Assembly (NCBI RefSeq): GCF_000282595.1
Contig: NZ_AKIZ01000039.1
Span: forward strand, 31,736-95,735
Origin: Phyllobacterium sp. YR531
GTDB taxonomy: Bacteria; Pseudomonadota; Alphaproteobacteria; Rhizobiales; Rhizobiaceae
DNA: 64,000 bases
Reading direction: 5' to 3'
The translations under genes and the position numbers were made by a program. The notes under the pieces were generated by a model. The model was not told where the DNA came from, ran no database searches, and was given only the letters and a program-made list of their open reading frames with translations. This document shows positions 55,238 to 64,000 of this stretch, one piece after another. How positions within the stretch are numbered: position 1 is the first letter of the stretch; every line of letters starts with the position of its first letter.

Positions 55238-55622
55238 TTTCTGGAAGGTCCAGTTGGCCCTCAGCGGCCTTATGCTTGTATTGAAGGGCAATCAATACGC
55301 CCTTCATCCAGCGGAGTGCCGTCAGGCACAACAACAACGCAAGGGGTATCCACAACAGAAAGTGCACCCACAGCGGTGGGTCAACATTCACTTCCATCCA
55401 CAAAGCAAGTCCCACGACGATGAAACCGATAAGCAGCATGACCAGAACTGCCGGCCCATCGCCAGAATCGATGAATGAATAATCGAGGCCGCAGCTTGTG
55501 CAACGCTTTGCCGGGGTAATGAACCCGTCGAACAACTTTCCCTGACCACAACGCGGGCAACGTGCTTTCAGCCCAGCAGCAAAAGGGTCGACGGGCGGGT
55601 AGATTGCGTTGTCTTCATTCAT
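55227..55622 (-). CDS. DUF983 membrane protein with zinc-ribbon motif
   Basis: A 131-aa protein with two CxxC pairs at the N-terminus (CPRCGQGKLF and CTSCGLDY) and two membrane helices (VLVMLLIGFIVVGLALW and WVHFLLWIPLALLLCLTALR). DUF983 genes regularly lie between ctaE and SURF1 in alphaproteobacteria, which suggests a role in oxidase assembly, but no reaction is known. It is translationally coupled to SURF1 (11-base overlap) and begins 10 bases after the L,D-transpeptidase stop. Confidence 0.9.
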   Translation of the reverse strand: MNEDNAIYPPVDPFAAGLKARCPRCGQGKLFDGFITPAKRCTSCGLDYSFIDSGDGPAVLVMLLIGFIVVGLALWMEVNVDPPLWVHFLLWIPLALLLCLTALRWMKGVLIALQYKHKAAEGQLDLPENDR

Positions 55623-55632
55623 TGCATATCGC

Positions 55633-56136
55633 TCAGGGATAAATCTCGATTGGCGTTCCATCCTGGACCAGCGCCCAGATTTCATCCATCTCGGGATTAG
55701 TGACGGCTATGCAGCCATCTGTCCAGTCGATAAGTTGAAGCACCCAGCCCCACCAACCGTAACCGTTGACTGCGCCATGAATCATGATCGCACCACCGGG
55801 AGAAATTCCTATCGACTTGGCTGCGGCTTTATCCTGTGCATTCGGATAGGAAATATGAATTGACTTGTGGGCCATACTTTTGGGATTTCGCCAGTCGAGA
55901 ACATAGCGACCTTCCGGCGTACGTTCATCGCCTTCCCAGCGCTTGTGTCCTACGGGGCGAGCGCCAAGAGCAATCTTGTATTCCTTTATTACAGCTTTTC
56001 CGGAGAGCAGTTGCATCTTGCGATTGGCTTTTTCCACACGCACAAGATCAACCTTATCGGCACCAAAAGCCAGCATAGGAAATGCTGCCATCAAACCAAT
56101 GAAGATAATTCCGAAGGAAAGTGTTCTATATCTCAT
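55633..56136 (-). CDS. Exported L,D-transpeptidase (YkuD domain)
   Basis: A 167-aa protein with a signal peptide (GIIFIGLMAAFPMLAFGADK) and a YkuD domain. The active-site motif appears as IHGAVNGYGWWGWVLQLIDW followed by TDGCIAVTN, containing the catalytic His and Cys. These enzymes form 3-3 peptidoglycan cross-links or attach proteins to peptidoglycan. It sits within the cytochrome oxidase gene cluster between ctaE and DUF983, downstream of a terminator, so it probably has its own promoter and may drive DUF983-SURF1 as well. A role in respiration is not indicated. Confidence 0.9.
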   Translation of the reverse strand: MRYRTLSFGIIFIGLMAAFPMLAFGADKVDLVRVEKANRKMQLLSGKAVIKEYKIALGARPVGHKRWEGDERTPEGRYVLDWRNPKSMAHKSIHISYPNAQDKAAAKSIGISPGGAIMIHGAVNGYGWWGWVLQLIDWTDGCIAVTNPEMDEIWALVQDGTPIEIYP

Positions 56137-56171
56137 TAAGGACTAATCGCTGAGCATTGTGCCAAAATAAG

Positions 56172-56201
56172 GAGAGCGGCCACGTTTCCGTAACCGCTCT
56201 C
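56172..56201 (-). terminator. Hairpin terminator after ctaE
   Basis: GAGAGCGG and CCGCTCTC form an 8-bp stem with a 14-base loop, 22 bases after the ctaE stop. On the minus strand it is followed by CTTATTTTGG, a moderately U-rich tail. It separates the oxidase genes from the L,D-transpeptidase gene. Confidence 0.75.
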
Positions 56202-56222
56202 TTTCAAGTCTAACTATTAAGT

Positions 56223-57104
56223 TTAGTGGCCGGCAGCGATTGGCGCTCCCCACGATGCCCAAACATAGATTGTGAAGAAGAGGAACAGCCAGACAACGTC
56301 AACGAAATGCCAGTACCATGCGGCAGCTTCAAAGCCGAAATGCTTGTCTGGGGTGAAATCGCCACGGATCGAACGAAGCAGACAAATGGCCAAGAAGATG
56401 GTTCCGATGATGACGTGGAATCCGTGGAACCCTGTGGCCATGAAGAACGTCGCACCATAGATCGAATCTTTGAATGCAAATGGCGCGTGGATGTACTCAT
56501 ATGCCTGAACAAACGAGAACAGGATACCAAGCACAACCGTGAGCGAAAGACCGGTGATCAGACCTTTGCGGTCATTGTGGATCAATGCATGGTGCGCCCA
56601 TGTAACGGTCGTGCCGGAAAGCAGCAGGATGACCGTGTTGTAGAGCGGCAGATGCAAAGGATCGAGGACTTCCAGTCCCTTTGGAGGCCAGACGCCCCCT
56701 GTGAAAGTTGTACGCGCCACCTGTTCAACTTCGCCAGGATACAGACTTACATCAAAGAATGCCCAGAACCATGCAGCAAAGAACATTACTTCCGATGCAA
56801 TGAACATGATCATGCCATAGCGCAGATGCAGCGACACAACGCGGGTATGATGCCCCTGCTTGCCTTCCTTGATCGTATCCGACCACCAGCCATACATCGT
56901 ATAGAGCACGATAACCAAGCCTATGGCGAAGAGCCAAGGGGTTGTCAGATTGGCTTTGAACAGGATGAATTCGCCACCCTTGTTATATTGCATGAAGCCA
57001 ATACCCCCAAGGGCAAGGATGAATGCGCCTACCGAGGCAAGAAACGGCCAAGGACTTGGATCAATAATATGATAATCGTGATTCTTCTGGTGCGCTTCGG
57101 CCAT
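56223..57104 (-). CDS. ctaE: Cytochrome c oxidase subunit III
   Basis: Subunit III of the aa3 oxidase, a 293-aa integral membrane protein with seven helices. Family motifs are HDYHIIDPSPWPFLASVGAF, RYGMIMFIASEVMFFAAWFW, GTTVTWAHHALIH, and ATGFHGFHVIIGTIFLAICL followed by YWHFVDVVWLFLF. The protein stabilises the catalytic subunit and lines proton and oxygen access. It follows ctaG by 47 bases in the ctaC-D-B-(51 aa)-G-E order common to alphaproteobacteria. Confidence 0.97.
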   Translation of the reverse strand: MAEAHQKNHDYHIIDPSPWPFLASVGAFILALGGIGFMQYNKGGEFILFKANLTTPWLFAIGLVIVLYTMYGWWSDTIKEGKQGHHTRVVSLHLRYGMIMFIASEVMFFAAWFWAFFDVSLYPGEVEQVARTTFTGGVWPPKGLEVLDPLHLPLYNTVILLLSGTTVTWAHHALIHNDRKGLITGLSLTVVLGILFSFVQAYEYIHAPFAFKDSIYGATFFMATGFHGFHVIIGTIFLAICLLRSIRGDFTPDKHFGFEAAAWYWHFVDVVWLFLFFTIYVWASWGAPIAAGH

Positions 57105-57151
57105 GTTAACCCCCGCAAGGTCTGTTTATTGCACTAGACATCGACATCTCT

Positions 57152-57775
57152 CTAGAGTTGCCCCGTCTTTGTCTTGTTCACCTCTGCGCTGGCCGCGACG
57201 GGCGCAGGCATTGGTATCGGAAAGAATGTATAGGATAGAGTAATTGTATTCACACCTTTGAGTTCCGGCGCATTTACAATCTCAGGATCGACGAAAAACA
57301 CCACAGGCATTTCCAGATCTTCGCCCGGCTTCAAAACAGTATCCGTAAAGCAGAAGCATTCTACTTTATTGAAGTAGGCGCCCGCAGCCATTGGTGTGAC
57401 ATTGAACAGCGCGCGTCCCGATGTCGGCTGTGAAGTGATATTCTTGGCTTCATACTTGATCAGCTTTGTTTCGCCGATTTTCATCGTAACTTCACGCTGC
57501 ACCGGCTTGAAGTCCCAAGGTAGACCACCTGAAGTATTGGCATCAAAACGCACAGTAATTGTCTTGTCGAGAATCGTGTCCGACATCTGCTCAACGCGCT
57601 GCGTCGTACCACCGTAACCGGTAACCTGGCAGAACATTGCGTAGAGCGGTACTGCAGCAAAAGCCATGCCGACCATACCAAAGAAAAACGCCAGGCAGGA
57701 GATGGCGATCGTACGGTCGGAGACCTTGCGCTTTACAATTGGGGGTGTGTCTTGGCCGGGTTCCATGCTCATCAC
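57152..57775 (-). CDS. ctaG: Cytochrome c oxidase copper-insertion protein CtaG/Cox11
   Basis: A 207-aa protein with one N-terminal membrane helix ([20 protein letters not shown]) and a periplasmic copper-binding domain; it delivers copper to the CuB site of subunit I. The copper motif [13 protein letters not shown] and the C-terminal [20 protein letters not shown] are characteristic. The start overlaps the upstream 51-aa gene by four bases. The tail after residue 190 ([15 protein letters not shown]) is variable in the family. Confidence 0.96.
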   Translation of the reverse strand: MMSMEPGQDTPPIVKRKVSDRTIAISCLAFFFGMVGMAFAAVPLYAMFCQVTGYGGTTQRVEQMSDTILDKTITVRFDANTSGGLPWDFKPVQREVTMKIGETKLIKYEAKNITSQPTSGRALFNVTPMAAGAYFNKVECFCFTDTVLKPGEDLEMPVVFFVDPEIVNAPELKGVNTITLSYTFFPIPMPAPVAASAEVNKTKTGQL

Positions 57776-57927
57776 ATAGGCCTGTTCAATATATTGGCAC
57801 CGAGTTTAGCCCATGTTCCAACATAAACAATGATAACGAATGCTGCGAGAGCAAGGGCAAGCGCCAGCGAGCGACTGCGTCTGGCACGCTTTTGCTTGTC
57901 ACTTAGAGTTACGCGGTCATCGCTCAT
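57772..57927 (-). CDS. Small membrane protein between ctaB and ctaG (CoxF-like)
   Basis: A 51-aa protein from ATG 57927: a charged N-terminus [20 protein letters not shown], one hydrophobic helix [20 protein letters not shown], and a short polar tail [10 protein letters not shown]. Small single-helix proteins at this position, sometimes called CoxF, occur in many alphaproteobacterial oxidase loci. It starts one base after the ctaB stop and overlaps ctaG by four bases, which strongly supports translation. Its role in oxidase assembly is inferred from position only. Confidence 0.85.
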   Translation of the reverse strand: MSDDRVTLSDKQKRARRSRSLALALALAAFVIIVYVGTWAKLGANILNRPM

Positions 57928-57928
57928 T

Positions 57929-58873
57929 TCACACACCCAGAACCAGTAGTGCTTTACGCACGAGTATCTCACCAAGCAGAACGGCATAGAGACTGAAAAG
58001 ATAAAAGATCGAAAATGCGAACATCTTCTTGGCAGGCTTGATCATCGCCTCACCAACCTCGGCACGCCAAACTGTCCAGGCCGAGTAGAGGAATGCAAAT
58101 CCCATGGCGATTGAGAAAACGCCATAAACAGGCCCGGCAAAGCCCATGATCCATGGCAGCACAGCCACAGGGGCGACGAGAATTGTGTACAGCCAAATCT
58201 GGAACTTGGTTGACGCTTCACCCATGACGTTAGGCATCATAGGAATCTTGGCCTTTTCATAGTCGTCAGACATGAACAGCGACAACGCCCAAAAATGGGG
58301 TGGCGTCCATAAGAAGATGATCAGGAACAGAACAATGCTTTCCATGCTGACCGAACCTGTAACGGCAGCCCAGCCGATCATGGGCGGGAAAGCGCCGGCA
58401 GCACCGCCGATAACGATGTTCTGCGGCGTCGAACGCTTCAGCCACATTGTGTAAACAACAGCGTAGAAGAAAATCGTGAAGGCCAGCAGAAAAGCTGAAA
58501 GCAAATTTACAAACAGACCGATTGTCAGCACGGATACAATCGACAGCAGCAGACCAAAGGTAAGCGCTTCATCACGTGACAGGCGACCGGCCGGAATTGG
58601 CCGCTTGGCTGTGCGTTTCATGACCGCATCAATGTCGGCGTCATACCACATGTTGAGTGCACCGGACGCGCCAGCTCCAACAGCAATGCAAAGGATAGCA
58701 ATCGCGGCAATGACGGGATTGATGTGGCCGGGAGCCGCCATCAACCCAACAAAGCCGGTAAACACGACAAGCGACATCACGCGTGGCTTGAGCAGCGCAA
58801 TATAGTCTGATGCACTGGCTTCGGAGAGGCCAATGTTTGCATCCAGTGTTGCGTGTTTCTCAATCAGTGACAT
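57929..58873 (-). CDS. ctaB: Protoheme IX farnesyltransferase (heme O synthase)
   Basis: CtaB adds a farnesyl group to heme b to give heme o, the precursor of heme a for the oxidase. The 314-aa polytopic protein begins [15 protein letters not shown] and contains [20 protein letters not shown], the prenyl-diphosphate-binding [20 protein letters not shown] and the second polar motif [17 protein letters not shown]. The frame continues upstream to 59020 in non-family sequence, so ATG 58873 is used. A strong hairpin separates it from ctaD. Confidence 0.95.
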   Translation of the reverse strand: MSLIEKHATLDANIGLSEASASDYIALLKPRVMSLVVFTGFVGLMAAPGHINPVIAAIAILCIAVGAGASGALNMWYDADIDAVMKRTAKRPIPAGRLSRDEALTFGLLLSIVSVLTIGLFVNLLSAFLLAFTIFFYAVVYTMWLKRSTPQNIVIGGAAGAFPPMIGWAAVTGSVSMESIVLFLIIFLWTPPHFWALSLFMSDDYEKAKIPMMPNVMGEASTKFQIWLYTILVAPVAVLPWIMGFAGPVYGVFSIAMGFAFLYSAWTVWRAEVGEAMIKPAKKMFAFSIFYLFSLYAVLLGEILVRKALLVLGV

Positions 58874-58906
58874 GCGCTCAATCTTGAAGGTCGGATTATT
58901 CAGGAG

Positions 58907-58935
58907 ATGACCGGGCTGTTTTGCAGCCCGGTCAT
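58907..58935 (-). terminator. Hairpin between ctaD and ctaB
   Basis: A perfect 12-bp stem, ATGACCGGGCTG/CAGCCCGGTCAT, with a 5-base loop lies 9 bases after the ctaD stop. The minus-strand tail (CTCCTGAATA) is not U-rich, so it may act as an attenuator or mRNA stabiliser that leaves ctaCD in excess over the assembly genes, rather than a full terminator. Confidence 0.7.
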
Positions 58936-58943
58936 TGTGATCA

Positions 58944-60644
<1,701 letters not shown>

Positions 60645-61514
60645 TTAGTTGCCAGCCACATTGATATTCTTGCCACCATCGACTGATGCGGCGAGTGTTT
60701 TGTAAGCTCCCGGCAGGTCGCTGCCAGCCGCCGCGTACCACGCATTGTACTGCTGCTCTGACACAACGCGGATTGCGATAGGCATGAAGGCATGGTCTTT
60801 GCCGCAGATTTCCGAGCACTGACCGTAATAGAGGCCCTCTTTGTCGGCCTTGAACCAGGTCTCATTCAACCGGCCCGGTACGGCGTCGATCTTCACGCCG
60901 AAAGCAGGCATGGCAAATGCGTGAATGACATCAGCACCAGTTGCGAGAATGCGAACAGTTGTATTGACCGGAACAATCATTTCATTGTCCACAGCCAGAA
61001 GGCGTGGATACGCCTTGATATCTTCCTTACCAGCTGTTGCGCGGTCGGCATCTTTCAGAATCAGCGAATCAAATGAAAGCGGAGTTTCATTGGCCTGATA
61101 CTCATAACCCCAATACCACTGATATCCGGTCGCCTTGATTGTCAGCTTTGGATCTTCGGGTGAATATTGCGCCGTCAGCAACTGGAATGACGGAATGGCA
61201 AGGAAAAGAAGAATAACCACAGGGCCGACAGTCCAGACGATTTCAACAGCAGTATTGTGGCTCGTCTTTGACGGAACAGGATTTGCGCTGGCGCGATAAC
61301 GGAACATTACCCAGCCCAGCAGTACCATCACAAAAATCGTAATCGGAACGATAAACCAGAGCGTGTAGCGTTCGAACCAGACGATCTGCTCCATGATGCC
61401 GGATGCAGCTGGCTGAAATGTCATTTGCCATGGCTCAGGCTGCGCCGCGAAGGCTGTACCGGCACTCAGGAGGCTACCCAGGATACCGGTCAGCTTGACA
61501 ATATTCTTCTTCAC
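60645..61514 (-). CDS. ctaC: Cytochrome c oxidase subunit II
   Basis: Subunit II holds the CuA centre that accepts electrons from cytochrome c. The 289-aa protein has a signal peptide (MKKNIVKLTGILGSLLSAGT then AFAAQP), two membrane helices, and a periplasmic cupredoxin domain with GYQWYWGYEYQ (aromatic electron-entry region), DVIHAFAMPAFGVKIDAVPG, and the CuA motif YYGQCSEICGKDHAFM with both cysteines, His and Met. It is the first gene of the oxidase locus on the minus strand. Confidence 0.97.
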   Translation of the reverse strand: MKKNIVKLTGILGSLLSAGTAFAAQPEPWQMTFQPAASGIMEQIVWFERYTLWFIVPITIFVMVLLGWVMFRYRASANPVPSKTSHNTAVEIVWTVGPVVILLFLAIPSFQLLTAQYSPEDPKLTIKATGYQWYWGYEYQANETPLSFDSLILKDADRATAGKEDIKAYPRLLAVDNEMIVPVNTTVRILATGADVIHAFAMPAFGVKIDAVPGRLNETWFKADKEGLYYGQCSEICGKDHAFMPIAIRVVSEQQYNAWYAAAGSDLPGAYKTLAASVDGGKNINVAGN

Positions 61515-61867
61515 CTAGAGATCTCCCGAATGAAGCATTAGTTCCATACGTTAATGCCGGACGTTCGAGGCCCGGTCGCATGTCGCGTTCAAACCACACA
61601 TTAGCCTACATCGCAAGGAAGGCGATCGTGATCTCATGCGGCATTTTTGCGCGCAGCTTGTCATGCAAAAGCGCAGACCTATGAAAGTTGCGATTTTTTA
61701 TGGCCAGGCCGTCGTTTTCCGGCATAAGTGGAAAGTTAGCCCACAATGCAGCCATTTTTGCATTACAACACAACAAAGGCTGCCATACCTTGGGGAGTGT
61801 TCGAGCAGCATTCTTTTCATCCGGTTCCCGGCGGTCTAACGTCTGGATGATTCGTTTTGGAGCCACC
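61515..61867. other. Divergent intergenic region between ctaC and ialB-like gene
   Basis: About 350 bases should contain the promoters for the oxidase locus (leftward) and the ialB-like gene (rightward). Open frames here (for example from 61688) are extensions of the ialB frame without coding character. I see no RNA gene, strong hairpin or recognisable operator. Confidence 0.45.
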
Positions 61868-62386
61868 ATGTCCATTTTAGCCCTACGCAATATAGCATCT
61901 GGTATTTTTGCCCTGTCACTGGCTGCCCTTTCCGGCAGTGCCCTGGCGGCACCGCAAAGCGGAACTGTCAAATCCACACATGGAGCATGGTCCATTCTTT
62001 GCGATACGCCGGCGGGTGCAAAGTCAGAACAATGCGCGCTCATCCAGAATGTCGTAGCGGCCGATCGCCCGGAAATGGGCCTTTCGGTGGTGGTGCTGAA
62101 AACAGCAGACAACAAAGCGAAGATATTGCGTGTTCTTGCACCACTCGGCGTGCTTCTGCCCAATGGGCTTGGCCTGAATGTCGATGGCAAGGATATTGGC
62201 CGTGCCTATTTCGTGCGCTGCTTTGAGGACGGTTGCTACGCTGAAGTCATCCTGGAAGAACAGCTGGTGCAGACGCTGAAAACCGGCAAGGCGGCAACCT
62301 TCATCGTGTTCCAGACACCTGAAGAAGGTATCGGCATTCCCGTGGAGCTTAACGGCTTTGGCGAAGGCTTTGACGCCCTGCCCTGA
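61868..62386 (+). CDS. Invasion-associated locus B (IalB) family exported protein
   Basis: A 172-aa secreted protein with a signal peptide (LRNIASGIFALSLAALSGSA then LAAP) and an IalB domain. Conserved features are HGAWSILCDTPAGAKSEQCA, ALIQNVVAADRPEMGLSVVV, RVLAPLGVLLPNGLGLNVDG and the paired cysteines in FVRCFEDGCYAEVIL. The family is named after a Bartonella protein linked to erythrocyte invasion but is widespread in non-invasive alphaproteobacteria, so a virulence role should not be assumed. ATG 61868 has GGAG six bases upstream. Confidence 0.92.
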   Translation: MSILALRNIASGIFALSLAALSGSALAAPQSGTVKSTHGAWSILCDTPAGAKSEQCALIQNVVAADRPEMGLSVVVLKTADNKAKILRVLAPLGVLLPNGLGLNVDGKDIGRAYFVRCFEDGCYAEVILEEQLVQTLKTGKAATFIVFQTPEEGIGIPVELNGFGEGFDALP

Positions 62387-62445
62387 TTTTCCGTAAGATT
62401 GCGGTTGTCGCGCGCGGCCTGAAGGCCTACATCCGGTGCATTCTA

Positions 62446-63879
62446 ATGGAACCGGACCCGGATATGATGAAAAGCCTGATCGACAGTTTCGACGCCCCAC
62501 GCGAGAAAATTCTGGATATCGTCAAACAGTCTCTAAAGGACGCTGATGATGGTGAGCTTTTCGTCGAATACCGCGAATCGGAAGGCCTTGTTTTTGACAA
62601 TGGCCGGTTAAAGAACGGCTCATTTAATCAGGATCAGGGTTTTGGACTGCGCGCCGTAGCGGGTGATGCGGTCGGCTATGCCCATGCTGGCGAACTCTCG
62701 CTTGGAGCTCTCAAGCGCGCAGCCGATGCCGCAACAGCGGTTACAACTGGTTTTTCTGGTGCTTATACAGCTGCGCCTCCCGGCACAAACAGCAGCCTTT
62801 ACAGCGATGAAAACCCGCTGGGATCGCCAGGTTTTGAGGCCAAAGTGAAACTCCTGCAGGAAATCGACGCTTATCTGCGTGCGAAAGATCCGAAGGTCCG
62901 GCAGGTTTCGGTCTCCCTCGCCGGTTCCTGGCAGCAGGTGGAAATCCTGCGCGCCGATGGGCATTTTGTTCGCGATATACGCCCGATGGTGCGCCTGAAT
63001 GTTTCTGTGGTCGTCGGCAATGGCGACCGACAGGAAAGCGGCTCTTATGGTGCTGGCGGGCGCAAGGGATTTGGTGACTTCATTGCCGCCGATAAATGGC
63101 AGCATGCAGCGGATGAAGCCTTGCGCCAGGCTTTGGTAAACCTCGAGGCCATCCCTGCTCCAGCTGGTACATTCGATATTGTTCTTTCAAGCGGCTGGCC
63201 GGGCGTGATGCTACACGAAGCTGTCGGGCACGGGCTTGAGGGCGACTTCAACCGGAAGAAAACCTCTGCCTTTGCCGGTTTGCTTGGCCAGCAAGTTGCG
63301 TCGAAAGGTGTCACCGTAGTTGATGACGGCACAATTTCGGAACGCCGAGGCTCCCTGACTATCGACGACGAGGGAATGCCGACCAACAAAACCGTATTGA
63401 TCGATGATGGCATTCTGGTCGGCTATATGCAGGACCGGCAGAATGCGCGGCTGATGGGCATGCAGCCAACCGGCAATGGACGGCGCGAATCATATGCCCA
63501 TGCACCCATGCCCCGAATGACCAACACATATATGCTCGGCGGCGACAAAACCCCGGAAGAGATCATCGCTTCGGTCAAAAAGGGCATCTATGCCGTATCC
63601 TTTGGTGGTGGACAGGTGGACATTACGTCCGGCAAATTCGTCTTTGGTTGCACCGAGGCCTACAGGATTGAGAATGGCAAGATCGGTGCGCCTGTAAAGG
63701 GAGCAATGCTCATCGGCAATGGTCCCGATGCAATGCAGCGAATCTCGATGATCGGCAATGATCTGCAACTCGATACCGGCATCGGCAATTGCGGCAAAGG
63801 TGGTCAATGGGTACCTGTGGGCGTTGGCCAGCCGCATTTGCGCATGGACCAGATGACGGTTGGTGGAACTTCGGTTTAA
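62446..63879 (+). CDS. tldD: Metalloprotease TldD
   Basis: TldD forms a heterodimeric zinc protease with TldE/PmbA, which degrades or matures peptides such as microcin B17 and the CcdA antitoxin. The 477-aa protein carries the zinc site HEAVGHGLEGDFNRKK (HExxxH) and the N-terminal LFVEYRESEGLVFDNGRLKN, as well as GEVSFGGGQV-like AVSFGGGQVDITSG. ATG 62464 (MMKSLIDSF) is an alternative start that would drop six residues. No pmbA gene is adjacent. Confidence 0.95.
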   Translation: MEPDPDMMKSLIDSFDAPREKILDIVKQSLKDADDGELFVEYRESEGLVFDNGRLKNGSFNQDQGFGLRAVAGDAVGYAHAGELSLGALKRAADAATAVTTGFSGAYTAAPPGTNSSLYSDENPLGSPGFEAKVKLLQEIDAYLRAKDPKVRQVSVSLAGSWQQVEILRADGHFVRDIRPMVRLNVSVVVGNGDRQESGSYGAGGRKGFGDFIAADKWQHAADEALRQALVNLEAIPAPAGTFDIVLSSGWPGVMLHEAVGHGLEGDFNRKKTSAFAGLLGQQVASKGVTVVDDGTISERRGSLTIDDEGMPTNKTVLIDDGILVGYMQDRQNARLMGMQPTGNGRRESYAHAPMPRMTNTYMLGGDKTPEEIIASVKKGIYAVSFGGGQVDITSGKFVFGCTEAYRIENGKIGAPVKGAMLIGNGPDAMQRISMIGNDLQLDTGIGNCGKGGQWVPVGVGQPHLRMDQMTVGGTSV

Positions 63880-64000
63880 ACCTCACTTCTGCTTTTCAAA
63901 GAACGCGGTTGTGGTGATCCCTTGCCACGCCCGCTTTTTGCGTCTGGCTATTGATTGGTGGGGAAAGACGGGCGGTCGTCGAAGCGCGTCTTGGTAGATA
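63880..64000. other. Right edge, no gene recognised
   Basis: The last 121 bases after the tldD stop contain no recognisable coding frame, RNA gene or clear terminator hairpin. Any feature starting here lies mostly outside the window. Confidence 0.4.

Noticed and set aside
61868..62386. Virulence factor call for the IalB-family protein
   Set aside because: The family is common in environmental alphaproteobacteria; the name alone does not support an invasion role.

Overview
The window is a chromosomal segment of an alphaproteobacterium of the order Hyphomicrobiales, most likely family Brucellaceae (Brucella/Ochrobactrum or a close relative). The evidence is a run of housekeeping genes in the order typical of that group (ppdK, smc, a DsbA-like gene, a DUF721 gene, mutY, ccrM), a wbkF/wbkD-like lipopolysaccharide pair, an IalB-family gene, an aa3 cytochrome oxidase locus followed by SURF1, ispH, thrB and rnhA, and five copies of a palindromic repeat that resembles the Bru-RS elements described in Brucella. 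No identity searches were possible, so family and organism calls rest on motifs, lengths and gene order.

Layout. 0-1.3 kb: sulfate activation genes cysN (cut by the left edge) and cysD. 1.6-6.7 kb: an accessory stretch next to a tRNA-Gln gene, with a DXD glycosyltransferase, a 276-bp MITE-like palindrome, a HigA-type antitoxin with a frameshifted RelE/HigB-type toxin, and a convergent wbkF/wbkD-like pair for O-antigen priming. 6.8-8.0 kb: a lone DUF2793 (phage-tail-like) gene. 8.1-15.8 kb: purine catabolism on the minus strand (xdhA, xdhB, uraD, uraH; puuE, allA), broken up by four Bru-RS-like palindromes, a GIY-YIG gene and kptA. No urate oxidase and no xdhC are visible. 15.8-20.4 kb: bioY, a metallo-beta-lactamase-fold hydrolase, a DUF1499 membrane protein, a coiled-coil lipoprotein and two small unknown genes.

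20.5-26.1 kb: a compact plus-strand catabolic-looking set (class III aminotransferase, alpha/beta hydrolase, cupin, FAD monooxygenase that probably starts at ATT), then a TetR regulator divergent from an exported RidA-like protein. A 44-bp double palindrome, the likely TetR operator, lies between the last two. 26.1-35.9 kb: a phytase-like esterase, a polysaccharide deacetylase, ppdK, smc and a DsbA-like gene. 36-42 kb: DUF721, a nucleotide-sugar epimerase and O-antigen-ligase-like pair, mutY, a HAD phosphatase and ccrM, whose upstream region carries a near-consensus CtrA box. 42-54.4 kb: housekeeping genes including thrC, an M16 peptidase, a GNAT enzyme, a large GGDEF-EAL protein, yqgE, a DsbD-like periplasmic protein, a peroxiredoxin, rnhA, thrB and ispH. 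54.4-61.5 kb: the aa3 oxidase locus (ctaC, ctaD, ctaB, a 51-aa membrane protein, ctaG, ctaE, then an L,D-transpeptidase, DUF983 and SURF1). 61.9-63.9 kb: an ialB-like gene and tldD.

Most of the window is ordinary core genome. The features most worth checking are the degenerating toxin-antitoxin module whose antitoxin stop codon lies in the end of a MITE-like element, the palindromic repeat family and its effect on gene starts, the TetR double operator, the probable ATT start, and the purine pathway that lacks its urate-oxidising step. I did not find a convincing new defence, mobile or biosynthetic system.
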